Shown: positions 44,184 through 60,026 of the stretch, one piece after another
Layout of the letters: every line of letters starts with the position of its first letter
Position numbering within the stretch: position 1 is the first letter of the stretch
Assembly (NCBI RefSeq): GCF_004379255.2
Contig: NC_056033.1
Location: 40,698,719-40,762,718, forward strand
Direction of reading: 5' to 3'
Origin: Salvia splendens
Taxonomy: Eukaryota; Streptophyta; Magnoliopsida; Lamiales; Lamiaceae
Length of the DNA stretch: 64,000 nt
The notes under the pieces: model-generated
What the model saw: the letters and a program-made list of their open reading frames with translations, nothing else
Database searches by the model: none
Told to the model about the DNA's origin: nothing
Program-made: the position numbers and the translations under genes

Positions 44184-45164
44184 ATGGCTGACACGGAGAC
44201 CGAGCTCGAGTTCGAGTTTCTCCCATACATCAAAGCCTACAAAAACGGCCATGTCGAGAGGTTGAAAGGCACAGACGTCATTCCTGCAGGTGTTGATCCA
44301 GACACCGGCGTTTCATCGAAAGATGTCACAGACATTGTCCCAGAAACAGAAGTCTATGTAAGAATCTATCTCCCAAAACTCAACAGCACCAATGAGAAAC
44401 TGCATATTCTAGTATACTACCATGGAGGTGCATTTCTTGTGCACACCCCCTCCACTCCACTCTACCACAATTTCCTAAACGCCCTTGTGCATGAGTCCCG
44501 AGTCATCGCGGTCTCTGTTCACTACAGAAGGGCTCCCGAGTATCATCTCCCGGTAGCATACGAAGATTCATGGGCTGCACTACACTGGGTGGCTTCCCAC
44601 TGCAACGGTGATGGCCCCGAGCTCATGCTGAACCACCATGCCGACTTCCAGCGCGTCTTTCTTGCCGGTGACAGCGCTGGAGGGAACATAGTTCATAACC
44701 TTGCTATGGCTGCAGGTCACCCAAATGGAGGGCTTAATGTGGGAATTCGGGGGGCTGTGCTGATCGACCCATATTTTTGGGGTTCGGATCCTATCGGGTC
44801 GGAGGGGTTGGACGTGGAAAAGAAGGCATACGTGGACCAGCTGTGGAATGTGGTTTGCCCATCGTGCCCAATAGACGACCCATGGATCAACCCGGTGGCA
44901 ACGGGCGGGGTGAGCTTGGCTGGGCTTGGATGCTGGAGGGTGCTGGTTACTGTGGCTGATAAGGATATTTTGAAGGATAGAGGGTGGCTTTACTTTCAAG
45001 CGTTGGCTCGGAGCGGGTGGTTGGGTGCGGTCGAGATCCACGAAACACAAGGCGAGGATCATTGCTTTCATCTGGATGAGTTGGAAGGTGAAAAGGCCAA
45101 ACAAAGATTGAAAAAAATTGCTGAATTCTTCAAGATGGATTTGCCTCCTATGGCTTTTCAATGA
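44184..45164 (+). CDS. class-I plant carboxylesterase (CXE / HID-like)
   Basis: A single-exon enzyme of 326 aa in the alpha/beta-hydrolase family of plant carboxylesterases and 2-hydroxyisoflavanone dehydratases. It shows the oxyanion-hole motif YYHGGAF (HGG at 80-82), the nucleophile elbow GDSAGGN (Ser164), and a likely Asp261 (ADKDILKDR) and His293 (EDHCFHL). Substrates in this family are short-chain esters or specialised metabolites; none can be assigned here. There is no signal peptide, so a cytosolic location is likely. An open frame extends upstream to 44010, but the Met at 44184 begins the normal family N-terminus (MADTETELEFEFLPYIKAYKNG without its leader) and lies just after the CT-rich leader. 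Confidence 0.9.
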   Translation: MADTETELEFEFLPYIKAYKNGHVERLKGTDVIPAGVDPDTGVSSKDVTDIVPETEVYVRIYLPKLNSTNEKLHILVYYHGGAFLVHTPSTPLYHNFLNALVHESRVIAVSVHYRRAPEYHLPVAYEDSWAALHWVASHCNGDGPELMLNHHADFQRVFLAGDSAGGNIVHNLAMAAGHPNGGLNVGIRGAVLIDPYFWGSDPIGSEGLDVEKKAYVDQLWNVVCPSCPIDDPWINPVATGGVSLAGLGCWRVLVTVADKDILKDRGWLYFQALARSGWLGAVEIHETQGEDHCFHLDELEGEKAKQRLKKIAEFFKMDLPPMAFQ

Positions 45165-45420
45165 TAGAAAATAGCAGTGAAATTGTACTTTGATTTTGGA
45201 GTAATGAGATTTGAATTCAATAAATTGCAGAAACAAATACCAGAAATTTGATATGAATACAAAATGAGCGAAGGTACAAACAATGTAAAAGTAGAAACTA
45301 TTTTAGAAGTAATTACTCTGTTGCATGAAACCAGAGTCTATATCAGGTCGAGGAGAATAGAAACAGATGCATACATTCTCTGAAGAAACGGTTGTTTCGT
45401 ATGACTCTCAACTCCAAAAT

Positions 45421-47639
<2,219 letters not shown>

Positions 47640-49000
47640 TTTTCAATTCAGAAGAAAATATCTCTTTTCCGATTGCAAATAATTTTGCTGGAGGAGAGAG
47701 TTTTGAAGTACTAATATGCTTTCTTTGGAAACAAGGTAGAGGCTTTGCAATGATGCCCTTATATTTTTATCTAATTCCGATTCTGGCCAAAGATATGAAT
47801 ATTTTCTGAATTTTTTTTATGTTATAAATTCACGTTTAGATGAATTTTTTTCTACACCCCTTTTCTTTAGATGAAAAGCAAGTGCCCAATTCAAATTAAA
47901 CGGCATCTCGTTCTTAAAGTATAAGGTTAGGATTTCGATCTCATCCCATGTAAATAGAGCAAATTATTTGAATCCACAATATGAACTGAAATTTGAAATG
48001 ATCATATTTTATATACTTGATAAAATATCGGCCCATTGGGCTTTTTTAATTAATTTGGGCCCATTATATGAATTTTAAATCATGGATTCGAACTGTCATG
48101 TTTTATATCTTTCATAAAATATAGCCTCATTTGGCAGAACTCTTATTTTGTGTACTACTCAATAGCTTTTAAGTGATTTTCCTCAGAAATTAAATTAGTA
48201 CGTATGCTCTAAATTTATTACCTTCTAAAGATATTTAGTATATTTACTATTCATCTATGCTTTCTAGAAACTTCTCTTTTTTATGGATATTTTTTATGTG
48301 ACTCTAGACAAATTATTTCAATTTAATAAATTCAGATTATTTCAATTTATGAAAAGAAAAAAAATAGTATTCATTTTTTAGATAGAAATAATAGATTATC
48401 TTCCGACACAATTATGTCATGATTCCAATTTCCACCGACGGAATGAATTCCGAAGATAAAAATTGATACAATTATTAAATGATGGAGATAAAATTGCTAA
48501 TATATAAGGTTGACATAAATTTGATAAAATAAACAAAGATCGAGATAGATTCATAATTTCTTTTTCTTCCCAACATATTATGAATGTGTTTAAACTGTGT
48601 AAAATTACTATCCGTAAAACATAAGTTGGCGCCTTTTGTAAATAAACATTTTAAAAGGTGAAAATCAAATTAATAGATTCAAAAAAGGCCATTATATTCC
48701 ATTTATCGAAAATGGAAAAGAATATAGTTAATGGATTATGCCATGAAAAGCAACCTTAGTCAAAAACCGAAAAAACAATACGTTAAAATGTCGGTGGACC
48801 CAAAGCCAATCAAGGATAAAAACAATGTACCTCCCACGTAGCGCTTAGTACAACAATCACTGCACACTCGCCCCTTCCCGAAGAACACTAAACCTAATAT
48901 TCTCTGCGATATTAACTTCGCATTTAGCGACACAGATTCCCCACAAATTCTTCAAATAGAGAGAGGAAAATCGAGTGTTTATGCGGCTGCGAAGGAGGAG
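47640..49000. other. divergent intergenic region between RPN11 and the VQ gene
   Basis: It carries both 5' leaders. The middle is AT-rich with no ORF or repeat border that I could support. The last 150 bp (CT/AC-rich, from about 48830) look like the VQ gene's 5' UTR. Confidence 0.5.
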
Positions 49001-49873
49001 ATGGAAAAAGGAGGATTTATCGGCGACGATTCAGCTTCTTCCGCATCTTACAGTAACAGTGGAAGCAGCAGCTCAGCCAGCAACAGAGATGCCTATCTCA
49101 ACCATGTAAGCAGAAATTCCCACAAAATTGCTAAACCTATCCGGAAACCCCTCCCTCCGCCTCCCGCGGCGGCGCTACCGCCGCCTTCCGCCTCCGCAGT
49201 TTCGATTCTGGACCCTAATTCGACCCAATCGCAGCAGCCGCCGGTCTACAACATCAACAAAAACGATTTCCGAGACGTCGTTCAGAAGCTCACCGGCTCG
49301 CCGGCGCACGAGCGGTTACCGGCGCCGGCTGCACCGGCGGCGCCGCAGCCAAGGCCGCCGAGCTCGCGCCTGCAGAGGATTCGCCCCCCTCCCCTCGCTC
49401 AAATCGTCAATCGCCCCCAAATTAGCGGCGTCCAGCAGCCGTTGACGCCTCTGCCGCCGCTGCCGTCCGTTCACCCGGCGGCGGAGTCCCCGATTTCCGC
49501 CTACATGCGGTTTTTCCATAGCTCGGCTTCAGCTTCAGCTTCTTCGTCTAATTGGCCTTCTGCTCATCGGCCTGAAGCCCTAATTCCCCAATCCGAGTCG
49601 CCGGTCTCTGCATACATGCGTTTTTTGCAGAGCTCATACATTTCCTCTACCGCTCCGCCGCAGCAATCGGCGCTTCCACCACCGCAGCAGCCGAATTTCG
49701 CGGCGTCTTTTTCTTCCATGCCTCCGTTTCCTTCACTGCCTTTGTCGCCGCTGCCATTTGGGTGCATTCCTTCGCCGAAGTCTCCATACGGAACCCTGTT
49801 TTCGCCGACTGCCCAATTGGGAGTGCAGCAGCTGCCATTATCACCGACTCTGCCCCTGTCCAAGGGGATGTGA
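49001..49873 (+). CDS. IKU1: VQ-motif protein, HAIKU1-like
   Basis: An intronless coding region of 290 aa. The VQ motif FRDVVQKLTG is at residues 90-99, which in this family binds WRKY transcription factors. The two ISAYMRF/VSAYMRF repeats (about 165 and 205) and the C-terminal SPYGTLFSPTAQLG...PLSPTLPL are the hallmarks of HAIKU1-type proteins, which control endosperm growth and seed size in Arabidopsis together with a WRKY partner. The rest is low-complexity Pro/Ser/Ala-rich, as usual. It is likely nuclear. A GTAAGT donor follows the stop by 30-40 bp, which suggests an intron in the 3' UTR. Confidence 0.88.
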   Translation: MEKGGFIGDDSASSASYSNSGSSSSASNRDAYLNHVSRNSHKIAKPIRKPLPPPPAAALPPPSASAVSILDPNSTQSQQPPVYNINKNDFRDVVQKLTGSPAHERLPAPAAPAAPQPRPPSSRLQRIRPPPLAQIVNRPQISGVQQPLTPLPPLPSVHPAAESPISAYMRFFHSSASASASSSNWPSAHRPEALIPQSESPVSAYMRFLQSSYISSTAPPQQSALPPPQQPNFAASFSSMPPFPSLPLSPLPFGCIPSPKSPYGTLFSPTAQLGVQQLPLSPTLPLSKGM

Positions 49874-51507
49874 GGGGATTCTCTAATTGTAAGAAAAAAA
49901 AAAAGGTAAGTGATTTAGGGTTTCTACAGCTTCTTCTTGTTTAGATTTTGATGGTAGTAACATATTTTGATGGTAGTAATATTATATATGTACATGGTTT
50001 TGAGGTATGATAGAGAAAGGAATCGTTGTATTTACAGTGGAAAAAGGATTATTGTTTGTTCTTTACATGAACTGTGAACTGTGAAGGCAAAGGAAGTTAA
50101 GGTGTATTTGTCTTTCCCAGTTTACATTTTTGTAGAATCCATTGAATTCAGTTTTAATATTTCCCTTTTCATTCATTTCATTTGTTACGGACTTTTTTTC
50201 TTGAACTTTTAGTTTTAGGTTTCGAGTTTTGAATCATTTTAGGTTTATATAAGCTACTTCATGAATGTAGATAATGGACATAAACATACCTTGTTTTTTT
50301 GGTTCATAAGGTTGGGGTGATTTCACTGTGTAATGGTTATCTATTGTTTGTATAGGATTTACAGAATTATTTCTTCAGACCTTGCAAAATATATATATAA
50401 TAGCATTGCTAGAGTTCAATGAACATGTAGAATTTATGAAATTTATTGACTTGGGCTGTCAAAGTGTCGCAAGTAATGCTTGTTGATGAACATGTAGAAC
50501 TTTTTGTAGTCATGCTTGTTGATGAACATTATGAAACACCATTTCTTGTAGAGGCTAGAGAGTCAGAAGCCTTTTCATTCAATGGTTACATGAGTTACAT
50601 GTCCACTCGATTCCTAACTATGAGGTGGTTGTGCTTAGGAAATTCATATAGTATATGCGTAGAGTTGAGCGGACCTTCCATTTTTGTTGGAACAATAGTT
50701 ACAAGCTTCAGTCATTATATGCTTGATGTAATATAAAAATGAAGGGTTTGAAGTATGATACTAGTAACAAATTTTGTTGTGGGACTTAGTTTAGATGAAC
50801 AATATTAACGTGATTCTTTGATCTGAACTACTTATAATGTATATATCGAAGAGACCATGTCTAGGTGGTCTTTTCTTGGGAGTCTTCAGCATTACAATAA
50901 ATCTTTGATTAATCAATTCTAGTTAGTTATAAGACTGCCACATTTGTTGTTGGGATGTCTTCAGATTGGCAATAGTTGCCCCCAAAGGGGAGCTCTGAGC
51001 TTACACCTTTTCGCATAAGAGAGTGGTGATGTAAATTAGATTATGGAGTACGAGAAGTGGCTTGGTACCGATCGGGTGAGAAGGCTGTGGGATGGGTCAT
51101 TGTTGCAAAGCAAAGGGGGGCTCGACTCCTCGGGCCCTTGCTATTTGCTAGGAAACTCATGTAAATGCAGAACCTGCAATGACCTATGTAGTAGTGTGAG
51201 AAATCTGTATATGCAAAGATCTTTGTTTAAGATAGTCAGATGGAACGAATGTGTATGAAATCTGGTTGCGTTACTAGGTTTAACTTTCGTTTCACCTCTT
51301 TTCTGTTTTTTTTTTGGCTAAATCCATTCTAGCTTGTATAATTTGAAAAACTCATTCACTACACAGTAACGTACATGTATATTTCATTCTGATTTTGCAA
51401 TGTTACATGTTTTGGATGGAAAAGAGTTAGATTATGTGAGTATTGATTGGACCGAAATCTGGCCATATTCATCAGGCTCCCTTGGGGCAAACTTGAACAT
51501 TTAGGAC
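49874..51507. other. probable 3' UTR/intron of the VQ gene and spacer
   Basis: A GTAAGT donor (about 49906) just after the stop suggests spliced 3' UTR sequence that could extend to about 51250, where GC-richer transcribed-looking sequence ends. Open frames here (50446-50736, 51043-51258) show no recognisable family. No mobile element border was found before 51508. Confidence 0.4.
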
Positions 51508-52855
51508 CTCATGTTTTATTTCATACAAGTCCCATTTTAGTCCTTAACATATTGCGATTTTACGATTTTGGTCCAAAACATTATCTTTTGAATTATTCGG
51601 TCCCTCATAAATTAAAACGGATCACATTTGGTCCGAATTTGACGGAACTGTTAAAATTTAACAGTCAACGGATTTTAATTACATTTTGACCGGATTAAGT
51701 TAATAATTATGTTTTATTAATATCTAATATCTAATTAACCCAAACCTAAAAAATTACAAATTTTTAGTATATAATAATTATTACAAAAATAAATTAAACA
51801 TAAAATGATTTAACGAAATTATATCAAATGAACCGACGCCTCACAATTCCTACACTTAATCGCATCCAGCTCCTCGAGCAAAAGATGCTCAAGGAGTCCG
51901 TCGCGATCCTGCCGATGCTGGAGAGCGAGATTTCCACCAAGGATTGTGAAATTGAGCGGTTTGGGAAGAAGATCGAGTGCCTGGAGGTGGAGAATGAGCG
52001 GCTGAGGAACGAGAACGAGTTTCTGCACATGGAATTGACCAACCAGAATCAGAAATACGAAGAGAAGATCAAATACATGCAGGCCGAATTGTGCGATATT
52101 AAACGGGCGGTCGCCGAGCACGAGGAAACGGCGTTGTCTTCTTCGTCTTCTCCGCCGAAGCTCGTCGATTTCACCAATAACTACCACAAATCCAATTTCA
52201 CTGCCAAGGTTTTGCGAAAATGCGTCACGCGGAGTAACATTGCCTCGAATTTCTTCGATTCCGTCGCGAGCGTGAAGAAGGACGACCTTGGAGGCGCGGC
52301 AGAGAACGTCGAGCGGCCTCGGAGTTCCCGCTTCGATTCCGAGGAGATTCCCGAAACTTCCGAAGTGTTGATCGCGATTCGATCCTGCGCGCCTCTCTTT
52401 CTGATTCAGCTGACCGCGCATTGGCGGAGATTTCCAACATTCCGCCTCCGCCATCGCCTCCGGCGAAATCCAAGGTCGTTGCGCCTCCTCCGCCACCGCC
52501 TCCGGAAAAATCTAAGGTGGTTGCGCCTCCTCCACCACCACCTCCGAAGGGGCGCGATTGAGTGTAGGAATTGTGAGGCGTCAGTTCATTTGATATAATT
52601 TTAGGTTTGGGTTAATTAGATATTATACATTAATAAAACATAATATTTATTAACTTAATTCGGTCAAAATGTAATTAAAATCCGTTGACTATTAAATTTT
52701 AACAGTTCCATTAAATTCAGACCAAATATGACCCGTTTTTATTTGTGAGAGACCGAATAATTCAAAAGATAATGTTTTAGACCAAAATAATAAAATCACA
52801 ATATGTTAAGGACTGAAATGGGCCTTTAGTCTTTATTTCACATTGCAGGACATAA
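51508..52855. mobile_element. inverted-repeat (Pack-MULE-like) element with captured gene fragment
   Basis: Arms of about 300-365 bp (left 51508-51872, right 52553-52855) are inverted copies: GTCCTTAACATATTG, TCAAAAGATAATGTTTT and GTTAATTAGATATTA are found in both in opposite orientation, and the arms run on into CGCCTCACAATTCCTACACT. The left arm has about 75 extra AT-rich bases. Between them lies about 680 bp of GC-rich coding-type sequence resembling CHUP1-like proteins. I could not find a target duplication, so assignment to Mutator-like elements is by structure only. Confidence 0.7.
51828..52598 (+). CDS. CHUP1-like gene fragment, ORF started and ended by the element's inverted repeats
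   Basis: A 256-codon frame. Residues about 12-100 form a coiled coil close to plant CHUP1-like proteins, which link chloroplasts or microtubules to the cytoskeleton (MLESEISTKDCEIERFGKK, LEVENERLRNENEFLHMEL). After about 52370 the CHUP1-like reading continues in another frame (LSDSADRALAEIS, then Pro-rich PPPPSPP and VAPPPPPPP runs and a stop at 52559-52561), so the ORF is frameshifted. Its first ATG (51828) and last TAA (52596-52598) lie inside the inverted repeats. It lacks the C-terminal CHUP1 domain. This is best seen as a transduplicated, truncated fragment; whether it is expressed is unknown. Confidence 0.6.
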   Translation: MNRRLTIPTLNRIQLLEQKMLKESVAILPMLESEISTKDCEIERFGKKIECLEVENERLRNENEFLHMELTNQNQKYEEKIKYMQAELCDIKRAVAEHEETALSSSSSPPKLVDFTNNYHKSNFTAKVLRKCVTRSNIASNFFDSVASVKKDDLGGAAENVERPRSSRFDSEEIPETSEVLIAIRSCAPLFLIQLTAHWRRFPTFRLRHRLRRNPRSLRLLRHRLRKNLRWLRLLHHHLRRGAIECRNCEASVHLI

Positions 52856-53078
52856 CATAATTCTGCAAGAAATAAGCCAATTTGATATAGCCTCCTGCAA
52901 AATATGACGTCGGATAAGTATTTGTTTAAAAGTCGAAACAAAGAACTTGGCACAAGTAGAGAGTAGGCGAACATATAGCACCATTCAGTAGTGATAACAT
53001 GAAGACCCAAAAATATGCCAGGCTTTAAAACAGAGGATTAAATAGAAGAAAAAAAAATAGGAGTGAAGACTCTCATCC

Positions 53079-55609
<2,531 letters not shown>

Positions 55610-55942
55610 GGATGGATTAGGATTTGGTCCTCGATCTGGAACGCGTTGTGTGGGGGGAGAGAGAGAAAGTGTTTGTGTGTGTGTTTTTTACAGGAAAGAC
55701 TAAAATGGAAAAGAGGGGGAAGTGGTTTTGAAATGAGAGGAATAGAGGGAATTGAGGATTTTCGTGAGCTGGAGATACACTTGCTGGGGACGCGGTGCTA
55801 CCAATGATGTGCTGTGGGCCCTCTCACACTCACAAATTCATCACCAATTTTGATCAATTTTGGTTACGTCTTTTGTATCTACACTATCCTTTCATAATTG
55901 TCCAGCTTTAAGAAACATAAAAGGAAAATGAATTGAAAAAGA
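55610..55942. other. 5' region of the 14-3-3 gene
   Basis: A GA- and GT-rich 5' leader (including a short (TG)n near 55671-55684) and the upstream spacer up to the foldback element. No TATA box clear enough to call. Confidence 0.45.
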
Positions 55943-56968
55943 GAGGAACATCATTTTTGGTCCACGAACTTTGTCAAAGTATCATTTTAGGTCCGTGAAC
56001 TTTGAAAATATCATTTTAGGTCCGTGAACTTTGATTTAGTATCATTTGAGGTACTTTTTACTATTTCCAAGTTTTTTTGGACAAAAATACCCTCAATACT
56101 ATATTTTTAATAAATTTATCATATACTCATAATTTTTTATAAATATCTTTACAATATATTTTTGACAAATTTTCTAAATATAATTTGACCTTAAATATTA
56201 TCACTTAATTTTGTGACATGCAAGTAAAATTGCTTCTTCAATTTTTTATATTAATTTTTTAAAAATTGAATAAAGAACTTTTCTTTAGTAATAAAAAATT
56301 GAATAAAGATCTTTTCTGGCATGTCACAAAATTAAATGATAATATTGAAGGTCAAATTATATTTAGAAAATTTGTCAAAAATATATTGTAAAGATATTTA
56401 TAAAAAGATCTTTATTCAATTTTTTATTATTAAAGAAAGTTCTTTATTCAATTTTAAAAAAAAATTAATATAAAAATTGAAGAAGCAATTTTACTTGCAT
56501 GTCACAAAATTAAGTGGTAATATTTAAGGTCAAATTATATTTAGAAAATTTGTCAAAAATATATTGTAAAGATATTTATAAAAAAGATCTTTATTCTATT
56601 TTTTATTATTAAAGAAAGTTCTTTATTCAATTTTTAAAAAAAATTAATATAAAAAATTGAAGAAGCAATTTTACTTGCATGTCACAAAATTAAGTGATAA
56701 TATTTAAGGTCAAATTATATTTAGAAAATTTGTCAAAAATATATTGTAAAGATATTTATAAAAAAATATGAGTATATAATACATTTATTAAAAATATATA
56801 CACTTTAAGGTATTGAGGGTATTTTCGTCCAAAAAAACTTGAAAATAGTAAAAAGTACCTCAAATGATACTAACTCAAAGTTCACGGACCTAAAATGATA
56901 TTTTCAAAGTTTACGGACCTAAAATGATACTTTGGCAAAGTTCGTGGACTAAAAATGATGTTCCCTCT
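55943..56968. mobile_element. MULE-like foldback element, family 1 (second copy)
   Basis: About 1,026 bp with ends GAGAGGAACATC and GATGTTCCCTCT and roughly 150-bp terminal arms made of AGGTCCGTGAACTTTG words, closely related to the element at 22259-22971. The inside is a different, AT-rich array. No target duplication was recognised. It lies 330 bp upstream of the 14-3-3 start codon. Confidence 0.75.
56318..56764. repeat. tandem repeats of about 183 bp inside the foldback element
   Basis: A unit beginning GCATGTCACAAAATTAA and containing AAATTTGTCAAAAATATATTG and AAAGAAAGTTCTTTATTCAATT is present about two and a half times (starts near 56318, 56499 and 56678). An inverted relative lies at 56110-56310. 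Confidence 0.75.
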
Positions 56969-57720
56969 ATCACTAACTACCAAAAAAGAGAACGGAATGA
57001 AATGGAATGATACTGATCCATTTTCATTATATATTCTCATATTTATTCCTTATATATCTTTTTAATTCCTTCACGAATAATACGCCATTCGTCCATAATT
57101 ATAAGACTATTGTTCACTGCAAACATTACAAGGACTATTATCACTATTAGAAGGATACCATTTCATTTTTATTCTGTTCTAAAATTTATTCAATTTATTC
57201 CTTAACCCATTTTATCATATCAAGAATGGTCTTAGTAATGGATAAAGTTAGTACATGAAAACCCATATTGTGTTACAAAAGCCCATGAATACCTTCCAAA
57301 ACCCAAACTGTAGTATCAATTGGGCCCTTATTCCTATCAAATTTTGAAAATCAATACGAGCATCATTTTAAAATATAGTACTCCATAAATTAAAAGCTCA
57401 AAAAATAACTAAGGGTTTGGTCACTTATTCATTCTTAACCAAATGGTCAATAGATTTAGATCAGTTGTCTTATCTATTAAGGTACCTACCCTTGGATATT
57501 AAAAACAAAGTTGAAAAGATTATGCAACATTTGTTTCGGAAAGATTAATTTTAGACAATAAACACTGAAGAAAATACTTCGACCAATAAATATATCTCTT
57601 TTCTCATAATAATAAAGCAAACCAAATCCATTTGCTTTACATCAAACAAATAAAATGAATAAATGAATTTTACTACTACATTTTTCAACTGTAAAATATA
57701 TATTCCTAAACACTAAATTT
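56969..57720. other. intergenic, 3' side of the EXORDIUM-like gene
   Basis: AT-rich spacer and the probable 3' UTR of the gene ending at 57721. No gene or repeat border seen. Confidence 0.5.
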
Positions 57721-58662
57721 TTAAACCAAAGTGGAGCATTTGGAGGTGGAAGGATCATAAATCGCAGGAAGCACATATTTCCTGCCGTTAGCACCATGCG
57801 CATTATAGCTTGCACCACTCGTCTTCTCCACCAGCAAATCTCCAGCATATCCAGGGTACGCTCCCTTAGCGTACACCCCAGGGCACGCCGTCGCGGCTTC
57901 CAACGGCGCATCGGCAGTTCCTTGATAGAATCCGTTTCCGAAAGGATTCGTCGCGGTTCCGGCCAAAAGTGCAGCCAAATTGATCACCATTCCGTCGACG
58001 CCGACGTCGTTGTTCGGAGCAATCAATGGAGAGGTCTGCGGACCGTAGATCGGCTGGTGGAACGGCCACGCGCAGTAGCCGGCGCACTGAGTCGCCGAGT
58101 TCCCCACCCAAATGTAGGCGAATTTCTTATTTTTCCCCTTCACGGCGACCGATTTCGATCCGTGAGTACCGCAGCGGTTTTGGCAGAAACCGTCGACGGC
58201 AACGTCGGACGCCGTTAGCACGACGTTGATCGCGTTCATCTGCTCGCCTTTGGACGCCAGATCTACGAGCTGGTTCTGAGAGAGAGATTTTCCGATCGAG
58301 TAGGAATCGTCGAGGATTTGCTTGTTGAGGTAGAGAAAAAGTGACGGTTTTGTCGCTGAAGCGAGATGGTAATATTTCTCTGTGGTCTTCCACCACGCCG
58401 CGACGGAGGGCTGCGATTGCGACGGAGAGGAAGGAGAGAGGGAGGTGATGAAATCGGCGACGATTGCGCGCTGAGAAGGCGTGAATTTGCCGTACCAGAT
58501 TAGGTTAACGGAGATTCTGCCTTGGAGAAGAGCGCCTTTGTGGTATTTCAGCAGCTGAGTTTGAACATCTTCAACTAGAGATTTGGGGGTTGCTCTTGAT
58601 GCAATGCAGACATTCAAGAGAGAGATAACAGCAAACAATTTGAAAATGGTGGAAGACGCCAT
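57721..58662 (-). CDS. EXO: EXORDIUM-like secreted protein (PHI-1 family)
   Basis: A single-exon 313-aa protein. The family is extracellular and linked to brassinosteroid-promoted growth and carbon-starvation responses; its biochemical activity is not established. The N-terminus is a signal peptide ([16 protein letters not shown], cleaved near residue 21). Conserved marks are [21 protein letters not shown] (strand start), [81 protein letters not shown] and [20 protein letters not shown], with the usual conserved Cys. The gene is intact, and the start is the first Met and fits a signal peptide. Confidence 0.93.
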   Translation of the reverse strand: MASSTIFKLFAVISLLNVCIASRATPKSLVEDVQTQLLKYHKGALLQGRISVNLIWYGKFTPSQRAIVADFITSLSPSSPSQSQPSVAAWWKTTEKYYHLASATKPSLFLYLNKQILDDSYSIGKSLSQNQLVDLASKGEQMNAINVVLTASDVAVDGFCQNRCGTHGSKSVAVKGKNKKFAYIWVGNSATQCAGYCAWPFHQPIYGPQTSPLIAPNNDVGVDGMVINLAALLAGTATNPFGNGFYQGTADAPLEAATACPGVYAKGAYPGYAGDLLVEKTSGASYNAHGANGRKYVLPAIYDPSTSKCSTLV

Positions 58663-58750
58663 TTCAATTTTGAGCTTTACTGCTTTGTGTTTTGAGATTT
58701 AAAAGAGAGAGAGATGTGGCGAGGTGAGGAATGAAGAAGGTGGAGGCGGG

Positions 58751-58758
58751 TATTTATA
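58751..58758 (-). promoter_or_regulatory. TATA box of the EXORDIUM-like gene
   Basis: TATAAATA on -, about 90 bp upstream of the start codon and followed by a GA-rich leader. Confidence 0.6.
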
Positions 58759-58779
58759 CAAGGGGAGAAACGCGGTTTG

Positions 58780-59745
58780 AGTGGGAAAAATGAGTGCCGT
58801 TGCTATTTGGAAACGCTGCTTTGTTTTTATTAGCAAAACACCAAAACATATACAGCTCTTAGCCAACCAACATTACAGCTTATAAACATATTATTATAAT
58901 AATATACTAATACATTATTTATTTCAATATTTCATCATGTACATCAGTGTTACAGCTAGATTGCATATATCCTCTGCCACAGGTTATATGTTGATTATAT
59001 TTAAATTTGAACATGGCATCCTTTTTTTCAAATTTTGTCATGTTTCTGCATTATAGGGACAATCCATTTCATATGTTTAGTCTCAATATATTAATATACG
59101 AGTTAGATTTTGTGAATTTTAAAAATGAAAAAGGTATTGTTGTGCTAAATATTGTGTTGATTGAATCAAATTTTTGATGTGGCTAATTTATGGAAGTCAC
59201 TTTTATAAAAGTGATTCAAAGAGATGATATCAAAACCGCCCCAATATTAGTAATTTAGGGCCAACACGCTTACATAATTAGTAATTATGACATATTTGAC
59301 ATTAATATTATTGCAACTGTCGCACAATAAAAATTGGGCATTAGTCATTACGCTATAGACCTGTCCAAGGCTAATTTACAACGCGTTTTGTGAAAATATT
59401 ATTATCGCTATCATTATTATTATTTTTGTAAAAATATTATAATGATCAAATTCTATTTTAATTATAATGGTTTCAATAATATATTTATAAAGAAATGATA
59501 TGCTATACATATTTAGCGTTATATGTAAGACATAGTATTTAGTGTTTATTTTATAATTTTTTCAAAAAGCAAAGTTGGAATTTATATTTTTAAAGTTATA
59601 AATAAAACTAACAAATTCAGTTCAATTAATTTAAAATGTCAATAATGTTTTTAATATTTTAAAATAAAAAAATTATAAAAAAATAAGCTTAAACATAAAC
59701 ATGCATTACATAAGAGAACTTACAAATAATGATTTTTATACATGA
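58780..59745. other. intergenic, upstream of the EXORDIUM-like gene
   Basis: AT-rich, with no ORF or mobile element border I can support. Confidence 0.5.
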
Positions 59746-59967
59746 TACTTCATCCGTCTCACAATAGAAGTCACTCTATTGTGAGCACTAGTTTTAAAAA
59801 ATGTAAAGAATAGTGGGTTGAAAAAGTTAGTGGAATATAAGACTTACTTTTTATATTTATTTTATAATAAAATATAAGTGAAGTGAATTAGTTGAATGTG
59901 AGATCTACTTACCATTTATGATAAAAAAAAATAAAGTGTGACTCTTATTGTCGGATAGATGGAGTAT
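59746..59967. mobile_element. Stowaway-like MITE
   Basis: About 222 bp with inverted ends TACTTCATCCGTCTCACAAT and, on the other strand, TACTCCATCTATCCGACAAT; the words AGAAGTCAC and AGAGTCAC lie inside. The ends contain the TA of a TA target site. This is the structure of Tc1/mariner-derived plant MITEs. Confidence 0.78.
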
Positions 59968-60026
59968 ATATTATGCCCAACGTTACTTCAAGATAATATA
60001 ATGGGATTACATTTAATTGTCTCTAA

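Noticed and set aside
44580..45236. 218-codon - strand ORF over the carboxylesterase
   Set aside because: It is a complementary-strand shadow of the carboxylesterase gene.
50446..51258. + ORFs downstream of the VQ gene as separate genes
   Set aside because: They are short, have no domain, and lie in what looks like UTR or intron sequence.
57796..58396. ORFs on both strands within the EXORDIUM-like gene
   Set aside because: They are alternate-frame shadows of the single-exon gene; their Arg/Ser-rich composition is typical of shifted GC-rich codons.
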